A stretch of 64,000 nucleotides of DNA from positions 1,922,001 through 1,986,000 of the forward strand of contig NW_027184084.1 of the NCBI RefSeq assembly GCF_041296385.1, in the 5' to 3' direction. Origin of the DNA: Aphelocoma coerulescens (taxonomy: Eukaryota > Chordata > Aves > Passeriformes > Corvidae). The notes beneath the pieces were generated by a model. The model saw only the letters and a list, made by a program, of their open reading frames with translations. It was not told where the DNA came from and did not search any database. This document shows positions 61,591-64,000 of this stretch, piece after piece; position 1 is the first letter of the stretch; the number at the start of each line of letters is the position of its first letter. A program made the position numbers and the translations under genes.

Positions 61591-64000
61591 TCACCCTAAA
61601 ACAAGGTCCCCTTGCGGTATGCATCGGGTCTCTCCATCCCTTTGCATCACCCACCAGGTACAACCTGGTCCCTGAGCAAAAACAACCCCACGGATGGGTT
61701 TGTCTTTGCTCAAGGCAGACTTTACCCAAACAGTTTTTCCAAGCATACCTCTCACGTGCACCACTGGAACCTTATCCCCATCTGTTGTTTGTAGGGGTTC
61801 GGATTGGGCAGGGCCTGCTCGGCTGGTGGAGCCTCGGGTGTTAAACAACCAGGTGGCTCTTGCTAAATGCACCTCCCAGTTTTTGAAAGTCCCCCCACCC
61901 AGTGCCTTCAAGGTGGTTTTAAGCAGTCCATTACACCGCTCAACCTTCCCAGCTGCTGGTGCATGGTAAGGGATGTGGTACACCCACTCAATGCCATGTT
62001 CTCTAGCCCAGGTGTTTATAAGGCTGTTCTTGAAGTGAGTCCCATTGTCAGATTCAATTCTCTCAGGGGTACCATGCCTCCAAAGGACTTGCTTTTCGAG
62101 GCCCAGGATGGTGTTCCGGGCCGTAGCGTGAGGCACAGGGTAGGTCTCCAGCCATCCTGTGGTGGCTTCTACCATCGTGAGCACGTGGCGCTTGCCTTGG
62201 CGGGTTTGAGGCAGTGTGATGTAGTCAATCTGCCAGGCCTCCCCATACTTGTATTTGGACCACCGCCCACCATACCACAGGGGCTTCACCCGCTTGGTCT
62301 GCTTGATCGCAGCGCATGTCTCACAGTCATGGATGACCTGGGAGATACTGTCCATGGTCAGATCCACCCCTCGGTCTCGTGCCCACTTATAGGTGGCATC
62401 TCTGCCCTGATGGCCTGAGGCATCATGGGCCCATCGAGCTAGGAACAGCTCTCCTTTATGTTGCCAATCCAAGTCTATCTGGGACACCTCTATTTTCGCA
62501 GCCTGATCTACCTGCTTGTTATTACGATGTTCTTCGTTAGCCCGGCTCTTGGGAATGTGAGCATCTACATGACGGGCCTTCACAGATAGCTTCTCTACTC
62601 GAGCGGCAATGTCCTTCCACTCCTCAGCAGCCCAGACTGGTTTTCCTCTGCGCTGCCATTTTGCCTTATTCCACCTTTCCAGCCAACCCCACAGAGCATT
62701 GGCTACCATCCATGAATCAGTGTAAAGGTAGAGCTTTGGCCACTTCTCTCTTTCAGCAATGTCCAGAGCTAATTGAACGGCTTTGAGTTCAGCAAATTGG
62801 CTCGATCCACCTTCTCCTTCCGTAGCCTGTGCAACTTGTCGTGTGGGGCTCCATACAGCGGCTTTCCATTTCCGGCTAGCGCCTACAATTCGGCAGGAAC
62901 CATCAGTGAAGAGGGCATATTGTCTTTCACTCTCTGGTAGCTCGTTGTATGGTGGGGCTTCTTCGGCACGCGTCACCTGCTCCTCTTCTTCTTCAGAAGA
63001 TAACCCAAAAGTCTCACCTTCTGGCCAGTTCGTAATTATTTCCAAGATCCCAGGGCGACTTGGGTTTCCAATTCGGGCGCGCTGCGTGATGAGGGCGATC
63101 CATTTGCTCCAAGTAGCATCAGTGGCGTGATGCGTGGAGGGAACCTTTCCTTTGAACATCCACCCCAGCACCGGTAGTCGGGGTGCCAGGAGGAGTTGTG
63201 CCTCAGTTCCAATTACCTCTGAGGCAGCTTGGACTCCTTCATAGGCTGCCAAGATTTCTTTCTCTGTGGGAGTGTAGTTGGCTTCGGACCCTCTGTAGCT
63301 TCGGCTCCAGAATCGCAGCGGTCGGCCCCGAGTCTCACCAGGCACCTTCTGCCAGAGGCTCCGGGACAGACCATTGTTCCCGGCTGCAGAGTAGAGCACG
63401 TTCTTCACCTCTGGTCCTGTCCTGACTGGGCCAAGGGCTACGGCGTGAGCGATTTCCTGCTTGATCTGGGCAAAGGCTTGCTGTTGTTCTGGGCCCCAGT
63501 GGAAATCGTTCTTCTTGCGGGTAACCAGGTAGAGAGGGCTCACAATCCGGCTGTACTCAGGAATGTGCATCCTCCAGAAACCTATGGCGCCTAGGAAAGC
63601 TTGTGTTTCCTTCTTGTTGGTTGGTGGAGACATCGCAGTGATCTTATTGATGACCTCAGCGGGAATCTGACGCCGTCCATCTTGCCACTTCACTCCCAGG
63701 AACTGGATCTCTCGGGCAGGCCCCTTGACTTTGCTCTTCTTGATGGCGAAACCAGCTTTTAGGAGAATTTGGATTATTCTCTCTCCTTTCTCAAACACTT
63801 CTGTTGCGGTGTTCCCCCACACAATGATGTCATCAATGTACTGCAGATGTTCTGGGGCCTCACCCTTTTCCAGTGCAGCCTGGATCAGTCCATGGCAGAT
63901 GGTGGGACTGTGCTTCCACCCCTGGGGCAGTCGGTTCCAGGTGTACTGCACACCCCTCCAGGTGAAAGCAAACTGAGGCCTGCACTCTGCTGCCAAAGGA
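61591..64000 (-). CDS. pol: Pol, copy 11 (N-terminal part outside window)
   Basis: Begins inside reverse transcriptase, just after the first catalytic Asp, and runs to the normal TGA. Carries Val695 and Asp790 but keeps Ser452-Arg453, a combination not found in any other copy here. Confidence 0.93.
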   Translation of the reverse strand, partial: PLAAECRPQFAFTWRGVQYTWNRLPQGWKHSPTICHGLIQAALEKGEAPEHLQYIDDIIVWGNTATEVFEKGERIIQILLKAGFAIKKSKVKGPAREIQFLGVKWQDGRRQIPAEVINKITAMSPPTNKKETQAFLGAIGFWRMHIPEYSRIVSPLYLVTRKKNDFHWGPEQQQAFAQIKQEIAHAVALGPVRTGPEVKNVLYSAAGNNGLSRSLWQKVPGETRGRPLRFWSRSYRGSEANYTPTEKEILAAYEGVQAASEVIGTEAQLLLAPRLPVLGWMFKGKVPSTHHATDATWSKWIALITQRARIGNPSRPGILEIITNWPEGETFGLSSEEEEEQVTRAEEAPPYNELPESERQYALFTDGSCRIVGASRKWKAAVWSPTRQVAQATEGEGGSSQFAELKAVQLALDIAEREKWPKLYLYTDSWMVANALWGWLERWNKAKWQRRGKPVWAAEEWKDIAARVEKLSVKARHVDAHIPKSRANEEHRNNKQVDQAAKIEVSQIDLDWQHKGELFLARWAHDASGHQGRDATYKWARDRGVDLTMDSISQVIHDCETCAAIKQTKRVKPLWYGGRWSKYKYGEAWQIDYITLPQTRQGKRHVLTMVEATTGWLETYPVPHATARNTILGLEKQVLWRHGTPERIESDNGTHFKNSLINTWAREHGIEWVYHIPYHAPAAGKVERCNGLLKTTLKALGGGTFKNWEVHLARATWLFNTRGSTSRAGPAQSEPLQTTDGDKVPVVHVRGMLGKTVWVKSALSKDKPIRGVVFAQGPGCTWWVMQRDGETRCIPQGDLVLG

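Larger units (their letters stand above)
1..64000 (-). repeat. Tandem array of an endogenous retrovirus (6.3-kb period)
   Basis: The same gene order recurs with a constant step: successive pol stop codons lie 6,325, 6,325, 6,329, 6,272, then 6,329 bp apart. All copies point the same way and each junction has exactly one LTR. The 4-bp step change is one GATA unit in the LTR; the 57-bp deficit is a deletion in ORF1 of copy 5. No unrelated sequence interrupts the array and it runs off both window edges, so its true length is unknown. One LTR per junction is what unequal recombination between LTRs, or multimerisation of one-LTR circles, would give. Copy-specific substitutions argue against a simple assembly duplication but do not exclude one. 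Confidence 0.97.
60512..64000 (-). mobile_element. ERV copy 11 (partial, cut by window end)
   Basis: Only the 3' LTR (LTR10, type B), the tail and the C-terminal part of pol are in view. The pol markers (Val695, Asp790) resemble the type-B-linked copies. Confidence 0.9.

Noticed and set aside
1..64000. CRISPR-like array
   Set aside because: The repeats are 6.3 kb with retroviral genes; there are no short repeats with unique spacers and no Cas genes.
1..64000. Pure assembly or amplification artefact
   Set aside because: Not excluded, but copy-specific substitutions, LTR types and a private deletion make a simple computational duplication unlikely. Raw long reads would decide.

Overview
The whole window is one head-to-tail tandem array of an endogenous retrovirus on the minus strand. 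The period is 6,325-6,329 bp (6,272 bp once). It holds nine complete internal regions, parts of two more at the window edges, and ten long terminal repeats (LTRs). There is no host single-copy sequence, target-site duplication or flank in view. The element is animal, not microbial: it has a TG...CA LTR, a lysine-tRNA-like primer binding site, a gag-like frame and a protease-RT-RNase H-integrase pol. The Pol and Gag wording looks to me like class III (ERV-L-like) retroviruses of birds, probably a passerine. That placement is from memory of the family and was not searched.

Layout of each period, read along the minus strand (right to left): LTR of 938 or 942 bp; about 120 nt of leader with the primer binding site; ORF1 (273-codon open frame, 262 aa from its first ATG) with hydrophobic segments, an acidic proline-rich repeat and an 11-residue-periodic coiled coil; a gag-like frame (397 codons) that overlaps the end of ORF1 by 35 nt in another frame and has no ATG near its start; a single in-frame TAG followed by a hairpin; pol (about 1,060 codons); a 137-nt tail with a purine-rich tract; then the next LTR. 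No env and no dUTPase are present. Each LTR serves at once as the 3' LTR of one copy and the 5' LTR of its neighbour.

The copies are almost identical. Gag is the same at every residue in all ten copies. ORF1 differs only by one 57-bp in-frame deletion (copy 5). Pol differs at a handful of residues, and one copy (copy 6) has a stop codon just before protease. LTRs fall into two types: A, with a pure GATA tract of 9 or 10 units and a GGCGCC primer site; and B, with a GATC-interrupted tract and a GGCTCC primer site. From left to right the order is A9 A9 A9 B B' B A10 A10 A10 B. LTR type and pol markers do not always travel together, which points to unequal crossing-over and gene conversion after amplification.

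How the parts would work together: ORF1 and gag probably form one Gag product linked across an A7 tract, or were separated by an old fixed indel. Pol would be made by reading through the TAG. The products would support an intracellular, envelope-less life cycle. The array as a whole behaves like a megasatellite built from nearly intact proviruses.
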